The notes under the pieces were generated by a model. That model saw only the letters and a program-made list of their open reading frames with translations. It did not search any database and was not told the DNA's origin. From NCBI GenBank assembly GCA_003611875.1, contig RAYY01000032.1:1-59964 (forward strand): a stretch of DNA of 59,964 nucleotides, given 5' to 3'. Position 1 is the first letter of the stretch. The number at the start of each line of letters is the position of its first letter. Shown piece by piece: positions 25,153 through 35,039 of this stretch. This stretch comes from a bacterium D16-56 (GTDB lineage Bacteria; Bacillota; Clostridia; Lachnospirales; Lachnospiraceae). The position numbers were made by a program, and so were the translations under genes.

Positions 25153-26232
25153 ATGACAAACAGGGTCACAATACAGGATATTGCCGATTCCCTTGGCGTT
25201 TCTCGGAATACGGTTTCTAAAGCAATCAATAATACGGGGGTCCTGGCAGATGCTACCAGGGAAAAAATTTTAAAAAAAGCAGCAGAAATGGGATATAAAC
25301 AATTCTCCTACTTTACTGCTGCTAACCTTAATAAACCAGAACTATTCACTTCAGATTCCCCCAGAACAGGGGAGATTGCTCTTTTTACCAGCGTTTTTTG
25401 GGGGAAGTCTTACTTTATCTCCACCATTGTGGACACATTTCAAAAGGAGCTGTCCCGTTTTGGCTATAGTCTTACCATGCACCGCATCTTGGATTATGAG
25501 ATTGAAAATCTGAAACTCCCATGTTCCTTTGATCCAAAAAAGACCTCCGGTATCATATGTTTTGAAATGTTTGATCACAGCTACTGTCAGATGATATGCG
25601 GCTTGGATATTCCGCTTCTTTTTGTGGACGCCCCCGTATCCTGCTTTAACAGTTTTTTTAAAGCTGACAGGCTTCTTCCTGACAACCAGTCTGACATTTG
25701 TAAGTTTGTAGCGGAAATGACCCGCAGAAACAAGAAACGAATCGGTTTTGTGGGAGAATATCTCCACTGTCAGTCCTTTTTTGAACGGTACATGGGATAT
25801 CAGACCGCCATGCTCTTATCCGGTCTTTCCCCCATGGAAGAATATTGTATTCTTGGCAATAAACAGGGAGTCAAAAACCCTGATTCCACAGATTATCAAG
25901 AATACTTGACCCAAGAGCTTCAAAAAATGAATGAACTCCCCGAAGTCTTTATCTGCGCCAACGACTTCGTGGCTGTAGACTTTTTGCAGGTATTGAGAAA
26001 GATGGAGATTTCTGTTCCTAAGGACTTGTATCTGTGCGGCTTTGACGACGCATCGGAATCCAGGATGGTCACTCCTTCCCTGAGTACCATTCATATACAC
26101 AGTAAAACCATGGGGCTTTGCGCACTGAATCTGCTCCTTTCCCGGATCAAAGATCCGTCTCTGAACTTCCGCACGATTCATGTGGAAACCCGGCTGATCT
26201 ACAGAGAGTCAACCGAAGATATCCCGGATTGA
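25153..26232 (+). CDS. LacI-family transcriptional regulator
   Basis: The 359-residue protein begins with a LacI headpiece (VTIQDIADSLGVSRNTVSKAINN, residues 4-26, then TREKILKKAAEMGY). A periplasmic-binding-like sugar domain follows (GIICFEMFDHS, RIGFVGE, VFICANDFVAVDFLQVLR, LYLCGFDDASESRM). The ATG 25153 has AAAGGG upstream. It is convergent with the GH32 gene and lies beside the fructoside operon, so it is the most likely repressor of that operon, with a sugar or sugar phosphate as effector. No operator with an obvious LacI centre could be fixed. Confidence 0.9.
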   Translation: MTNRVTIQDIADSLGVSRNTVSKAINNTGVLADATREKILKKAAEMGYKQFSYFTAANLNKPELFTSDSPRTGEIALFTSVFWGKSYFISTIVDTFQKELSRFGYSLTMHRILDYEIENLKLPCSFDPKKTSGIICFEMFDHSYCQMICGLDIPLLFVDAPVSCFNSFFKADRLLPDNQSDICKFVAEMTRRNKKRIGFVGEYLHCQSFFERYMGYQTAMLLSGLSPMEEYCILGNKQGVKNPDSTDYQEYLTQELQKMNELPEVFICANDFVAVDFLQVLRKMEISVPKDLYLCGFDDASESRMVTPSLSTIHIHSKTMGLCALNLLLSRIKDPSLNFRTIHVETRLIYRESTEDIPD

Positions 26233-26268
26233 AAGCCTTTTGCTGCTCTTAAAGGGAGTCTTGTGGAT

Positions 26269-27759
26269 TCACTCCTCCCACAGGTCATATTTTGTAATAT
26301 CCATGGATACCTGTCCGTCTGCAAAGAACGAGATCCCCTTTGCTGCCAGGTCTGTATACATGGTTACGGAAAGCACCTGCTCCCCATCATTGACAAAAAT
26401 CTCCGCGCTGAAAGAATCCAGTATGATTCTCAGCTTCAGTTGTCCTTCCTCGCTCCTTACCAGGCTGCGGCGCTGATGAATAATAGCTCTTCTGGAGCCG
26501 GAAAATTTGCGGTCGATTTTCAATACAGACTCATGGGGACGGAAGCTTAAGGAAGTTCGGTACTGTTCATTTTGAGCAAATCGTACTGCAAATTTCCGAT
26601 ACAGCTTGTCTTTGCTGCCGGGACGGATATTCAATTCCATATCTGTTTTCCGCCCCTGTATTCCTTTTAAGCAAATCTCTCCTGATACAAGAATCCCCTT
26701 ATATTCCGTCTTATTCTTTCTTATCGTCTCCAGCTCCCTGACTGGCCTTTGATAAAGCCTTCCGTTTTGGATAGACAGCTCCCGGGGAAGGCTCATCTGG
26801 CCGGACCAAAGCTCCTGAGGCGTCCGGATACCACAGGCATCCCAGTTCTGCATCCAGCCAATCATAACCCTCCGTCCGTCCGGTGTCTCCACGGTCTGAG
26901 GCGCGTAAAAATCAATTCCATAGTCAATAGACTGGTTATGCTCCTCTGTAAACGTATCCGTTTCCTGGTCATAATCGCCTATCAGGCACAATGTCCCGTT
27001 TCCATTGTGATATTCAAAGCCCTGCGGCAGCATATCCTGAGGACTGGTCAGCAATACCCATTTTCCGTCCAGCCGGAAAAAGTCCGGGCATTCCCACATA
27101 CTTCCAAAACGGCTATGGTTGGCAGTCAGCACCTTCTTAAAGTTCCACTGAAATCCGTCTGGGCTTGTATATAACAGGATTTGGCCGCTTCCGTCAGCCC
27201 CCCGATTTCCCACCACACAGTCATAGGAGCCATCCTCCCTCTTATACATCTTAGGATCCCTGAAATCAAATCTGCTGCTTCCCTCAGGAAGATCCTTTTC
27301 ATCCAATACCGGATTCCCCTCATATTTTTCATAATCAACTCCGTCTCCAACCGCAAGGCACTGTGTTTGTATCTCACACAGTCCTCCGTCTCTCTGCCGT
27401 TCTCTCAGGACTCCGGTGTACATCAAAAGATGACGCCCGTCTTCAAGAGTAACCGCGCTTCCAGAAAAACAGCCGTCCCTGTCATAAAATTCATCCGGCG
27501 CCAGAGCCGCAGGCAGATATTCCCAATGGAGAAGATCCGTGCTTACCGCGTGCCCCCAGTGCATCGGTCCTGTACTGGAGCTGTAAGGATGATATTGATA
27601 AAACAAATGATACTTTCCTTCATAGACGGAAAAACCATTTGGATCGTTCATCCAGCCAATCCGCACGGACAAGTGGAATCCTGGCCTGGATTCCCGGCCG
27701 ATCATTTTTTCGGAAGCCTCCTCGTATTTGCGTGCTTCCCGAAGTGTCTGACTTGTCAT
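26269..27759 (-). CDS. GH32 beta-fructofuranosidase (sucrose/fructo-oligosaccharide hydrolase)
   Basis: The 496-residue enzyme has all three GH32 active-site motifs: WMNDPNG with nucleophile Asp39, FRDPK (Asp168) as transition-state stabiliser, and WEC with acid/base Glu223. A C-terminal beta-sandwich of about 160 residues follows (ending FFADGQVSMDITKYDLW). There is no signal peptide, so it acts in the cytoplasm on imported beta-fructosides. The start ATG 27759 follows GGAGG. It is the last gene of the operon with the ABC transporter at 27883-30936. A non-phosphorylated substrate is implied by the ABC route, so fructo-oligosaccharides or sucrose are likely. Confidence 0.93.
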   Translation of the reverse strand: MTSQTLREARKYEEASEKMIGRESRPGFHLSVRIGWMNDPNGFSVYEGKYHLFYQYHPYSSSTGPMHWGHAVSTDLLHWEYLPAALAPDEFYDRDGCFSGSAVTLEDGRHLLMYTGVLRERQRDGGLCEIQTQCLAVGDGVDYEKYEGNPVLDEKDLPEGSSRFDFRDPKMYKREDGSYDCVVGNRGADGSGQILLYTSPDGFQWNFKKVLTANHSRFGSMWECPDFFRLDGKWVLLTSPQDMLPQGFEYHNGNGTLCLIGDYDQETDTFTEEHNQSIDYGIDFYAPQTVETPDGRRVMIGWMQNWDACGIRTPQELWSGQMSLPRELSIQNGRLYQRPVRELETIRKNKTEYKGILVSGEICLKGIQGRKTDMELNIRPGSKDKLYRKFAVRFAQNEQYRTSLSFRPHESVLKIDRKFSGSRRAIIHQRRSLVRSEEGQLKLRIILDSFSAEIFVNDGEQVLSVTMYTDLAAKGISFFADGQVSMDITKYDLWEE

Positions 27760-27787
27760 AAAAACCTCCATCCTCTTTAATCCGCAA

Positions 27788-27875
27788 TGAGACTGGTACT
27801 TTCCCAGTCTCACCGCGTTTTATAACTATAGTTTTATAGCTAAAGCCTTATAACTATAGTCTCACAACTATATAA
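27788..27875. repeat. Hairpin and short repeats before the GH32 gene
   Basis: A 9-bp stem hairpin (TGAGACTGG with CCAGTCTCA) at 27788-27812 lies 29 bp before the GH32 start. It is followed to 27875 by repeats of TATAACTATAG at about 27821 and 27850 and a related CAACTATATA at about 27867. This occupies the gap between the permease and GH32 genes and could set their relative expression. Confidence 0.4.
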
Positions 27876-27882
27876 GATACCT

Positions 27883-28740
27883 TTATTTAACCGCACCCGA
27901 AGTCACGCCTTCCACAATGTAGCGCTGCAGAAGCACATACAGTATCAGGATTGGAAGCATTGCCAGAAGCAGCGCTGCCATGACCAATCCAATATCCGTA
28001 GAATATGTTCCATAGAACACCTGCGTAGCAATGGGAATGGTATACAGCTCTTTTTTTGTCAGCACCAGGCTGGGCAACAGATAATCATTCCAGAATCCCA
28101 TGGCATCAATAATGGCAACCGTTGCAATGGTGGATTTCAGCAGAGGAAATACAATCTGCCAGTAAGTCTGCCACCGGGTACAGCCGTCAATGGTAGCCGC
28201 CTCCTCAAGGGCAACAGGAACATTGGTTTTGATAGCGCCGTGGAACATAAAGGTTGCCATAGACAAGGAAAAACCTACATGCATGAAAATCAGCGTAGCC
28301 CGGTGATTTAAAACGCCTAGAACACCTCCATATAAGGATACCATAGGAATCATCAATACCTGGAACGGAATCACCATGGACGCGATCATCATCCCCATCA
28401 AAGCCCCGCAAACCTTCCATTTATTACGCACAATCACAAATGCAGTCATAGAAGAAAGCAGGATCGTAATCACCGTAGAACAAATGGTGATAATGGCAGA
28501 ATTGAAAAAGGAACGTCCGAAATTCATTTTTTTCATGGCTTCCGGGAAATTTGCCATTGTAAATCCATGTGCTCCCACCAGAGCCAGAGGATCCGAGGTA
28601 ATATCCGCCTTTGTCTTAAACACATTGATCACCACCAAGACAAAGGGGAAGATAAAGCAAACAAACAGGGCTATGAGAATAACAATCTTAACCACATGGT
28701 TGATTTTTTTATTACGGGCAGCTCTTTCGTTGGCATTCAT
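27883..28740 (-). CDS. Sugar ABC transporter permease, MalG-type
   Basis: The 285-residue membrane protein has about six membrane segments and the binding-protein-dependent transport EAA loop (EEAATIDGCTRWQTYWQIVFPLLK, about residues 192-215) that docks the ATPase. Its start overlaps the stop of the upstream permease (TAATG), indicating translational coupling; AGGGGAGG precedes the ATG. It forms a heterodimer with the protein at 28740-29621. As usual for the MalK-sharing carbohydrate-1 family, no ATPase gene lies in this operon, so a shared MsmK-type ATPase elsewhere is expected. Confidence 0.93.
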   Translation of the reverse strand: MNANERAARNKKINHVVKIVILIALFVCFIFPFVLVVINVFKTKADITSDPLALVGAHGFTMANFPEAMKKMNFGRSFFNSAIITICSTVITILLSSMTAFVIVRNKWKVCGALMGMMIASMVIPFQVLMIPMVSLYGGVLGVLNHRATLIFMHVGFSLSMATFMFHGAIKTNVPVALEEAATIDGCTRWQTYWQIVFPLLKSTIATVAIIDAMGFWNDYLLPSLVLTKKELYTIPIATQVFYGTYSTDIGLVMAALLLAMLPILILYVLLQRYIVEGVTSGAVK

Positions 28741-29621
28741 TATGCTGACACCTCCCCTTTCTTGCCTACATATACCTGAAGTACGCCTACTACGGCACAT
28801 ACCACAAACAAAACCAGAGCCTCTGCCTGGCCGACTCCAAAATTCTTATATGTAAATGCCTGGTTATATACATGCATAGCTGCCATGACGGAGCTGTTAA
28901 AAGGCTCGCCGTTGGTCAGGGAAAGGTTCACATCATAAACCATAAAGCACCTTGTAACTGTCAAAAACAAACACTGCACAAAAGAAGAAACCATAAGAGG
29001 TACGGAAACATATACAATAGACTGGGAATCCGTACATCCGTCAATCCTTGCTGCCTCCAGAACATCATCCGGTACACTCATAAAGCCTGCCACGTAGATC
29101 AGCATCATATAACCGGCGTACTGCCACACAGAAACAATGATCAAGCACAGCATAGCGCCTCCTGTAGTAGCCAGCCAGGATGTTGACATAACCCCCACAG
29201 AAAACGTATTGCCCAATGCTACAAATGCACGATTAAACACGAATTTCCAAATATAACCAAGAACAATGCCTCCAATCAGATTGGGGGTAAAAAATCCTGC
29301 ACGGAAAAAATTCTGACCCTTCACCCCGCTTGTCACCAAAAACGCAAGGATAAACGCCACCACATTTACCAGAACAACGGCTATAACAGAATACAGAAAC
29401 GTCCGGCCCATGGCCTGCCAGTATGCACCGTCTGAAAAAGTAGCTACATAATTAGCCAATCCTACAAAAGGCTTCTGCTTTGATACGCCGTCCCAGTTTG
29501 TGAGTGTCAGATAAATGCCATAAATAAACGGTACAATGACCACGGCAACAAACACGGCTGTTGTCACTCCGGCAAACATAAGAAACTGTCTGCATTTATA
29601 AGACATGGTATTGGTCTTCAT
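28740..29621 (-). CDS. Sugar ABC transporter permease, MalF-type
   Basis: The 293-residue protein has about six membrane segments. Its N-terminus resembles MalF/LacF permeases (FLMFAGVTTAVFVAVVIVPFIYG, then LTLTNWDG), and its EAA loop is LEAARIDGCTDSQSIVYVSVPL (about residues 188-209). The ATG follows AAGGGGGAA. It lies 31 bp downstream of the binding-protein gene and overlaps the second permease, so the three are cotranscribed. Confidence 0.93.
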   Translation of the reverse strand: MKTNTMSYKCRQFLMFAGVTTAVFVAVVIVPFIYGIYLTLTNWDGVSKQKPFVGLANYVATFSDGAYWQAMGRTFLYSVIAVVLVNVVAFILAFLVTSGVKGQNFFRAGFFTPNLIGGIVLGYIWKFVFNRAFVALGNTFSVGVMSTSWLATTGGAMLCLIIVSVWQYAGYMMLIYVAGFMSVPDDVLEAARIDGCTDSQSIVYVSVPLMVSSFVQCLFLTVTRCFMVYDVNLSLTNGEPFNSSVMAAMHVYNQAFTYKNFGVGQAEALVLFVVCAVVGVLQVYVGKKGEVSA

Positions 29622-29652
29622 AACGGTATGTTCCCCCTTTATTCAGCATCTT

Positions 29653-30936
29653 TTAATGTTCTACAGGAGTTGTAGAGGACCAATAATTTTCGATCTCTGA
29701 GGCCAGCCCTGCCCGGTCGGTCTGCCCTGCCAGATATTTCTGAAACGCAGCGCCGCAGAGAGAAAAATGGTCATCCGGCAGATAATTGTAGTTGTCAATC
29801 AAATTTCCTGCATCTGCATAGGCTTTTACAGACACAGACAACGGATCCAGCCCTGCCGCAGCAATGTTGCTGTAAGCCGGAACAAGAGCGCATTTCTCGG
29901 TCAGGAAAGAATTTCCTGCCTCGTCAAACACCAGCCAGTTCAGAAAATCCTTGGCAGCCTGACGCTGTTCTTCAGAAGTATTCTCCGAGGAATCGATAAA
30001 GAAATATTTGGAACCGCCGCCCACCAGCTTTTTGTTGGTGCCGTCGGTTGTATTTTCCGGCACAGGCATAATACCCATGTTTTCGGAATGATCATAGGCA
30101 TTGATCATAGACCAGTCCCAGTTGCCGCCGAACATAAATGCAATCTCGCCTTCTGCCAGCTTCTGCTCGGATACCTCCCGCTCTGCCGCAATAGCAGAAG
30201 AAGCCGCATAATTGTACTTCATCATGGTATCAAAATAGTCCATCTTTCCGTTCCACTTGGCATTGTTTGCCAGATCGGCACTTCCCGCATGGAGAGAGCT
30301 GATGAACCCATCCACATCCTCCTGCATCTCATAAACCTCTGACAGAAAATGGCCGGCCAGAGACCAATCCTCTTTCATGATACCGACAGGAGTTTCCATG
30401 CCGCCGGCTGCCAGTTCATCCAAAAGCCCCTGGAACGCATCCAGTGTGGCATAATCCTCGGGATTAAACTTCTCACCTGTAATCTTTTCAATAGCATCCG
30501 CATTGTAGATCAGCCCTCTGGCCTCCACGCATACGGGAAAAGCGACCACTTTGTCTCCCACTGAAATCGCATACTTGGTGTTCTCCACCCACTTTTCTCC
30601 AGTCAGGTCAACGGCATGTTCCTCTGCAAGAGAATACACATCTTTCGCATCCACCATGGAGAGAGTATAGGGATCATTGGAAGAATACTTTGTTGCCAGA
30701 TGAGCTGCTACCGTATCGTTGGAGTAGTAAACCTCCACATCTACCCCGGTAGCCTCACTGTACTCTTTTGCCATCTCCTCAAATTGAGCCTGAACCTCAA
30801 TTTTCGAATTAAAGATGGTAATCGATACTCCTCCATCAGCTGTTGCCGCGCCTTCCTTTGTACCAGAATCTCCGCACCCTGTAAGTGATGCTGTCATGGC
30901 GGCTGCAAGTGTCACTGCAAGTAACCTCTTTTTCAT
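29653..30936 (-). CDS. Sugar ABC transporter substrate-binding lipoprotein
   Basis: The 427-residue protein has a lipoprotein signal peptide (MKKRLLAVTLAAAMTASLTGC, lipidated Cys21) and a family 1 solute-binding fold (ITIFNSKIEVQAQFEEMAKEY, VGDKVVAFPVCVEARGLIYN, GEIAFMFGGNWDWSMI). The start ATG 30936 follows GGAGGAG; an upstream in-frame ATG would add 30 residues ahead of the signal peptide and is rejected. It heads the operon whose last gene is the GH32 enzyme, so its ligand is probably a beta-fructoside. Confidence 0.92.
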   Translation of the reverse strand: MKKRLLAVTLAAAMTASLTGCGDSGTKEGAATADGGVSITIFNSKIEVQAQFEEMAKEYSEATGVDVEVYYSNDTVAAHLATKYSSNDPYTLSMVDAKDVYSLAEEHAVDLTGEKWVENTKYAISVGDKVVAFPVCVEARGLIYNADAIEKITGEKFNPEDYATLDAFQGLLDELAAGGMETPVGIMKEDWSLAGHFLSEVYEMQEDVDGFISSLHAGSADLANNAKWNGKMDYFDTMMKYNYAASSAIAAEREVSEQKLAEGEIAFMFGGNWDWSMINAYDHSENMGIMPVPENTTDGTNKKLVGGGSKYFFIDSSENTSEEQRQAAKDFLNWLVFDEAGNSFLTEKCALVPAYSNIAAAGLDPLSVSVKAYADAGNLIDNYNYLPDDHFSLCGAAFQKYLAGQTDRAGLASEIENYWSSTTPVEH

Positions 30937-31366
30937 ATCGAATCTCCTCCTAATGAAAAATATTATAATTTTTTTAGGTTTCTTGCTCTTTCTGCCGGTT
31001 CTTTTTGTGCAAAAGTCTGCGTACAACCTATATTTCGGCTTATTTTTTACAAGAAACCAAAATTATGTATAAAAAATATAGCAAAAATGTGTCCTCATTT
31101 CGATAACATTTCTGCAACATTTATCATATATGTGCAAAAGATATAGGGAAGCAGGGAGATAACCCTATGACACGGGAGGTAATTCAAGATTCCCACAACA
31201 GGACAAATAAACAAAGTCACAGGTCTTGATTCTCATCTCGTCAGCATGAGAAACTTGAATCCCTCACAGAGAATATAACAAATATAAAATATGATTTCTA
31301 CAATAATACTGCAAGCTATGGCATATCCGTGCAAAAGATATCATCCATTCACATGGCCTCATATGA
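30937..31366. promoter_or_regulatory. Control region upstream of the fructoside operon
   Basis: No gene is present. Two near-identical 20-mers (18 of 20 bases) lie at 31125-31144 and 31322-31341, each containing GTGCAAAAGATAT; the core GTGCAAA is the complement of the TTTGCAC in the AraC-upstream repeats. AAATGTT is repeated at about 31106 and 31117 on the minus strand, close to a TATACATAAT-like -10 near 31060-31070. A GATAA/TTATC inverted pair spans about 31102-31125. These are candidate sites for the AraC and LacI regulators; which binds where is inference. Confidence 0.4.
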
Positions 31367-31410
31367 AAAGGGAACATGTCCCTGAAAAAATTCAGAGCCA
31401 TATTCCCTTT
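31367..31410 (-). terminator. Probable terminator of ftsH
   Basis: AAAGGGAACATG at 31367-31378 pairs with 31399-31410 (one mismatch) and encloses an inner CTGAA/TTCAG hairpin; the minus-strand tail reads TTTTC. It lies 42 bp after the ftsH stop. Confidence 0.55.
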
Positions 31411-31452
31411 CCTGTAAATAGAAGCCTATTTTGACTTCCAAATCATCCACGA

Positions 31453-33288
31453 TCACCCTTCCAAAATCTCCATAAACTCCTCGCCGCTGATGGTTTCCCT
31501 CTCCAGCAAATAAGCTGAGATCTCATTCAGCTTTCCTGCATTTTCCTTCAAAATCCCCATTGCCTTATCATACTGCTCCTTCACAATCCGGATAACCTCC
31601 TGGTCCACCATCCTGGCAGTCTCCGGAGCACAGACCATAGAGGTGTCCCCACCTAAATACTGGTTATTTACAGTCTCCAAGGCAACCATCCCAAACTGGC
31701 CGCTCATACCATACCGAGTCACCATGGCCCTTGCCAGCTTTGTAGCCTGCTCAATATCATTGGCTGCCCCTGTGGTAATGGAGCCAAACATAAACTCCTC
31801 TGCGGCACGGCCTCCCGTGAAAGTGGCGATCTTATCAAGAGCCTCCTCCTTACTCATGAGAAACCGCTCTCCTTCCTCCACCTGCATGGTATATCCCAAA
31901 GCGCCGGAGGTCCGGGGAATAATCGTAATCTTGTGAACCGGCGCACTATGACTCTGACAGGCAGCTACCAAAGCATGTCCTACCTCATGGTATGCCACAA
32001 TCCGCTTCTCCTTCTCTGACACAGCCGCATTCTTGCGCTGATATCCTGCAATGACCACCTCCACGCTTTCTTCCAGATCCTCCTGGGATACCACGCCGCG
32101 CCCTTGGCGCACTGCCCGCAGAGCCGCCTCGTTGACAATATTGGCAAGCTCTGCGCCGCTGGCTCCGGAAGTGGCCCGCCCGATCTCGTCAAAATCCACA
32201 TTATCGCCCAGCTTCACATTCTTTCCATGAACCTTTAAAATGGCCACACGCCCTTTCAGATCCGGCAGCTCCACAGGCACCCGCCTGTCAAACCGCCCCG
32301 GACGCAGCAGCGCCTTATCCAAGGATTCCGGACGATTGGTGGCCGCAAGGATCACCACCCCTTTCTTGCCGTCAAAACCATCCATCTCCGTCAAAAGCTG
32401 ATTCAGGGTCTGCTCTCTCTCGTCATTTCCTCCGATGCCCCCTCCGTCCCGCTTCTTGCCGATCGTATCAATCTCATCTATAAACACAATACAGGGCGCC
32501 TTTTCATTGGCCTGCTTAAAAAGATCCCGCACCTTTGCCGCACCCATTCCCACAAACATCTCCACAAATTCCGAACCGGAAATAGAGAAAAAAGGCACAT
32601 GGGCCTCTCCTGCCACTGCCTTGGCAAGAAGAGTCTTTCCTGTTCCGGGAGGGCCTACCAGCAAAGCTCCCTTGGGCAAAGTTGCCCCAATGTCTGCATA
32701 TTTCTGCGGATTATGAAGAAAATCTACGATCTCCTTTAAAGCCTCCTTGGCCTCCTCCTGCCCTGCCACGTCGGCAAAGGTCTTGCCGGTCTCCGTCTCG
32801 GCATAAATCTTGGCGTTGGATTTGCCGAAGGTCATGGCATTGCCCATGCCGCCCATTCTTTTCATCATAAACCGGCTGAGTAACTGTCCGATAACCACAA
32901 ACATCACAATCGGCATAATCCATGTAGTAAAAAACGTCAAAAGCGGCGATGCCTGGGTAGGAATCTCCCTTGCAAAGACCACCCCTGCTGCCCGCAGCCT
33001 TTCCGTCAGCTCATCATCCGGCCAGAAACCCGTCTTATAGGCCCCCAGCTTATCCTCCTCATTTCTTGCGAGAAAGCTGATCTGGTTATCCTGCATGGCA
33101 ACCTGCTCCACCTTCCCCTGCTCTACCATGGTCAAAAACTGGTCATAAGATACTTCCCTTATTGATCTTTCCATTACAGAAGGAAATACCAGCGCATTTA
33201 AAAGCATTGTCACGACCAGCACAATAAAATAGTAATAAAGCCAGCTTTTCGGCGACGGTCTCTTTGGTTCTTCATTCTTTACTCCCAT
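31453..33288 (-). CDS. ftsH: ATP-dependent zinc metalloprotease FtsH
   Basis: The 611-residue protein has the FtsH order of domains: two N-terminal membrane segments (about 16-36 and 115-137) flanking a short extracytoplasmic region, then an AAA+ domain and a peptidase domain. The AAA+ domain shows Walker A GPPGTGKT at 212-219, Walker B IVFIDEID, and an SRH ending RPGRFDRRV. The peptidase zinc motif is HEVGH at about 435. It degrades membrane and regulatory proteins at the cytoplasmic face. Length is normal. The zinc motif has Val where Ala is commoner, which is tolerated. The downstream M20 and ABC genes lie on the same strand but are separated by a hairpin, so it is likely its own transcription unit. 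Many Firmicutes have a second FtsH elsewhere. Confidence 0.95.
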   Translation of the reverse strand: MGVKNEEPKRPSPKSWLYYYFIVLVVTMLLNALVFPSVMERSIREVSYDQFLTMVEQGKVEQVAMQDNQISFLARNEEDKLGAYKTGFWPDDELTERLRAAGVVFAREIPTQASPLLTFFTTWIMPIVMFVVIGQLLSRFMMKRMGGMGNAMTFGKSNAKIYAETETGKTFADVAGQEEAKEALKEIVDFLHNPQKYADIGATLPKGALLVGPPGTGKTLLAKAVAGEAHVPFFSISGSEFVEMFVGMGAAKVRDLFKQANEKAPCIVFIDEIDTIGKKRDGGGIGGNDEREQTLNQLLTEMDGFDGKKGVVILAATNRPESLDKALLRPGRFDRRVPVELPDLKGRVAILKVHGKNVKLGDNVDFDEIGRATSGASGAELANIVNEAALRAVRQGRGVVSQEDLEESVEVVIAGYQRKNAAVSEKEKRIVAYHEVGHALVAACQSHSAPVHKITIIPRTSGALGYTMQVEEGERFLMSKEEALDKIATFTGGRAAEEFMFGSITTGAANDIEQATKLARAMVTRYGMSGQFGMVALETVNNQYLGGDTSMVCAPETARMVDQEVIRIVKEQYDKAMGILKENAGKLNEISAYLLERETISGEEFMEILEG

Positions 33289-33418
33289 TCCTCTTTCTCC
33301 TTATAAATAATCATATTCCTATAAGTATACAGCAAAACTATATTTTTTTAAACCTTTCTGTCTAAAATTATTCTAAAGCGTTTCTAAAATATGGATGTCG
33401 TAAAAAAGGACCTACAAC

Positions 33419-33442
33419 CTTGAAAGCACATCCTCTTTCAAG
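33419..33442 (-). terminator. Hairpin after the M20 amidohydrolase gene
   Basis: An 8-bp stem (CTTGAAAG with CTTTCAAG) with an 8-nt loop lies about 40 bp after the M20 stop; a run of six T on the minus strand follows about 10 nt later. A weak terminator at best. Confidence 0.4.
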
Positions 33443-33480
33443 ATTCTAAGCCCTTTTCATCCCCGTTAAACCCTAAAATT

Positions 33481-34923
33481 TCAATCCGGCACTACCGGCA
33501 CCGCATCCTCCGGAATCGGACACACATACCCGCCTGCTGTCCGCTTCTCAAACTCTGCCCTTGCCTCCTTCAAAAGCTCTGGCTTTGCAAACAGATCCAT
33601 CGCCGCCGCAGCCAATACCTTGCCTGCATGGACAGCCGCTTTATGGCCGATCTCCGTCCGGTCACAGGACACATTCTGCCAGCTATGTCCCGGACACCCG
33701 TTGGGCCAGGATGCCACATGAATCTGAGCCGTGGGAGTCAGCCAGCTCACATCCCCCACATCCGTGGAGCCTGCATGAAATGCCTCTCCCTTATAAAGAG
33801 GAGCCAAAAACGCATTCATGGCATGTCCCGTCTTCCTGCGCATTTCCTCCACCTGCTCCTTCATTTCCGCATCATATCTTGCCCCGATCCCCGGCACGCC
33901 GTCACTGCCCGGATAAGTCTCTGCCAGAGCATCCCCATAGGCATATTCTTCCTCTGTATAAGAAGGCACACCAAGCTCCTGATAGTTATCATAAAGCACC
34001 TGTTCCAGCACAAAGTTGCTGACAGTATCTGCCGCTCCGTCAATAAACTGCTGCTCGAAAACCGTATCCGTCATCAAGGCTGCTCCCTGGGCAATCTTGT
34101 CCACCCGGGCCTTCAGCTCCACCGCCTCCGCCACCCGGTTAGAACGAACCATGTACAGCACACTGGCCTTTGGCTGCACCACATTAGGGCTGCATCCTCC
34201 TGCGTCTGTAATGGCATAATGAATCCGCGCCTGATCGCCCATGTGCTCCCGCAGGAACTGAACGCCTATGTTCATCAGCTCCACTGCATCCAAAGCGCTG
34301 CGTCCCCGCTCCGGCGCACCTGCCGCATGGGAAGCCACCCCCGTAAACTTGTACTGCACCTGAATACAGGAATTAGAAGATCCGGTCCGCACCTCATTCA
34401 CATCCTCCGGATGCCAGGTCAATGCCGCATCCAGCTCCTTCCACAACCCGTCCCGCGCCATAAATGCCTTAGCCGCGCCGCCTTCTTCCCCCGGACAGCC
34501 ATACAGCACCACGGTACCCGGACAGCCTGTGGCCTCCAGATATGCCTTTACTCCCAACGCTGCAGCAAATGCCCCTGCCCCCAAAAGGTTGTGGCCGCAG
34601 CCATGACCCGTTCCGCCTGAAACCAATTCCTCCCGAACCAGGCTTCCCGCCTTCTGGGACAAACCAGACAAGGCGTCATACTCTGCCAAAAGCCCGATCA
34701 ATGGCCTTCCGCTTCCATAGCTTGCAGAAAATGCGGTTTCAATGCCGCAGATTCCTTTTTCAACCTGAAAGCCTTCCTCCTCCAACACTTCACAATAAAG
34801 CTGTGCTGACCTTTCCTCCATCAATGACAGCTCCGCATACTCCCAAATCCGATCCGCCACATCTACAATCTTATCCCTCTTTTCATCAATCACGCGGATC
34901 GCTTCCTGCTTCTCACGATTCAT
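33481..34923 (-). CDS. M20-family amidohydrolase, AbgB-like
   Basis: The 480-residue enzyme resembles p-aminobenzoyl-glutamate hydrolase subunit B and related M20D amidohydrolases. Metal-site motifs are visible: GHGCGHNLLGAG (about 107-118), YGCPGEEGGAAK (about 143-154), WHPEDVN, and HAGSTDVGDVSWLTP near 390. It hydrolyses an amide bond between an acyl or aryl group and an amino acid. The ATG 34923 follows GGAGAG. It is the last gene of an operon with an amino-acid ABC transporter (35040-37685), which suggests that an imported conjugated amino acid or dipeptide is cleaved inside. AbgA is not present, so the homologue may work alone. Confidence 0.87.
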   Translation of the reverse strand: MNREKQEAIRVIDEKRDKIVDVADRIWEYAELSLMEERSAQLYCEVLEEEGFQVEKGICGIETAFSASYGSGRPLIGLLAEYDALSGLSQKAGSLVREELVSGGTGHGCGHNLLGAGAFAAALGVKAYLEATGCPGTVVLYGCPGEEGGAAKAFMARDGLWKELDAALTWHPEDVNEVRTGSSNSCIQVQYKFTGVASHAAGAPERGRSALDAVELMNIGVQFLREHMGDQARIHYAITDAGGCSPNVVQPKASVLYMVRSNRVAEAVELKARVDKIAQGAALMTDTVFEQQFIDGAADTVSNFVLEQVLYDNYQELGVPSYTEEEYAYGDALAETYPGSDGVPGIGARYDAEMKEQVEEMRRKTGHAMNAFLAPLYKGEAFHAGSTDVGDVSWLTPTAQIHVASWPNGCPGHSWQNVSCDRTEIGHKAAVHAGKVLAAAAMDLFAKPELLKEARAEFEKRTAGGYVCPIPEDAVPVVPD

Positions 34924-35039
34924 CCCCACACTCTCCTTTTCCTGTTGTAACATTTCTATCAAATATTTTTCCAAAAACAGTCATTCTGTCAGACCGAACC
35001 AGTACCAAAAAACACAGCTCTGTTCCGACCCTTCCCATG

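Noticed and set aside
27820-27875. Short TATAACTATAG repeats as a CRISPR-like array
   Set aside because: Repeats are short and imperfect with no uniform spacers and no cas genes nearby.
29653-31026. Longer start of the sugar-binding protein (30 extra residues)
   Set aside because: The extension precedes the signal peptide and lacks a ribosome binding site; the ATG at 30936 has GGAGGAG.
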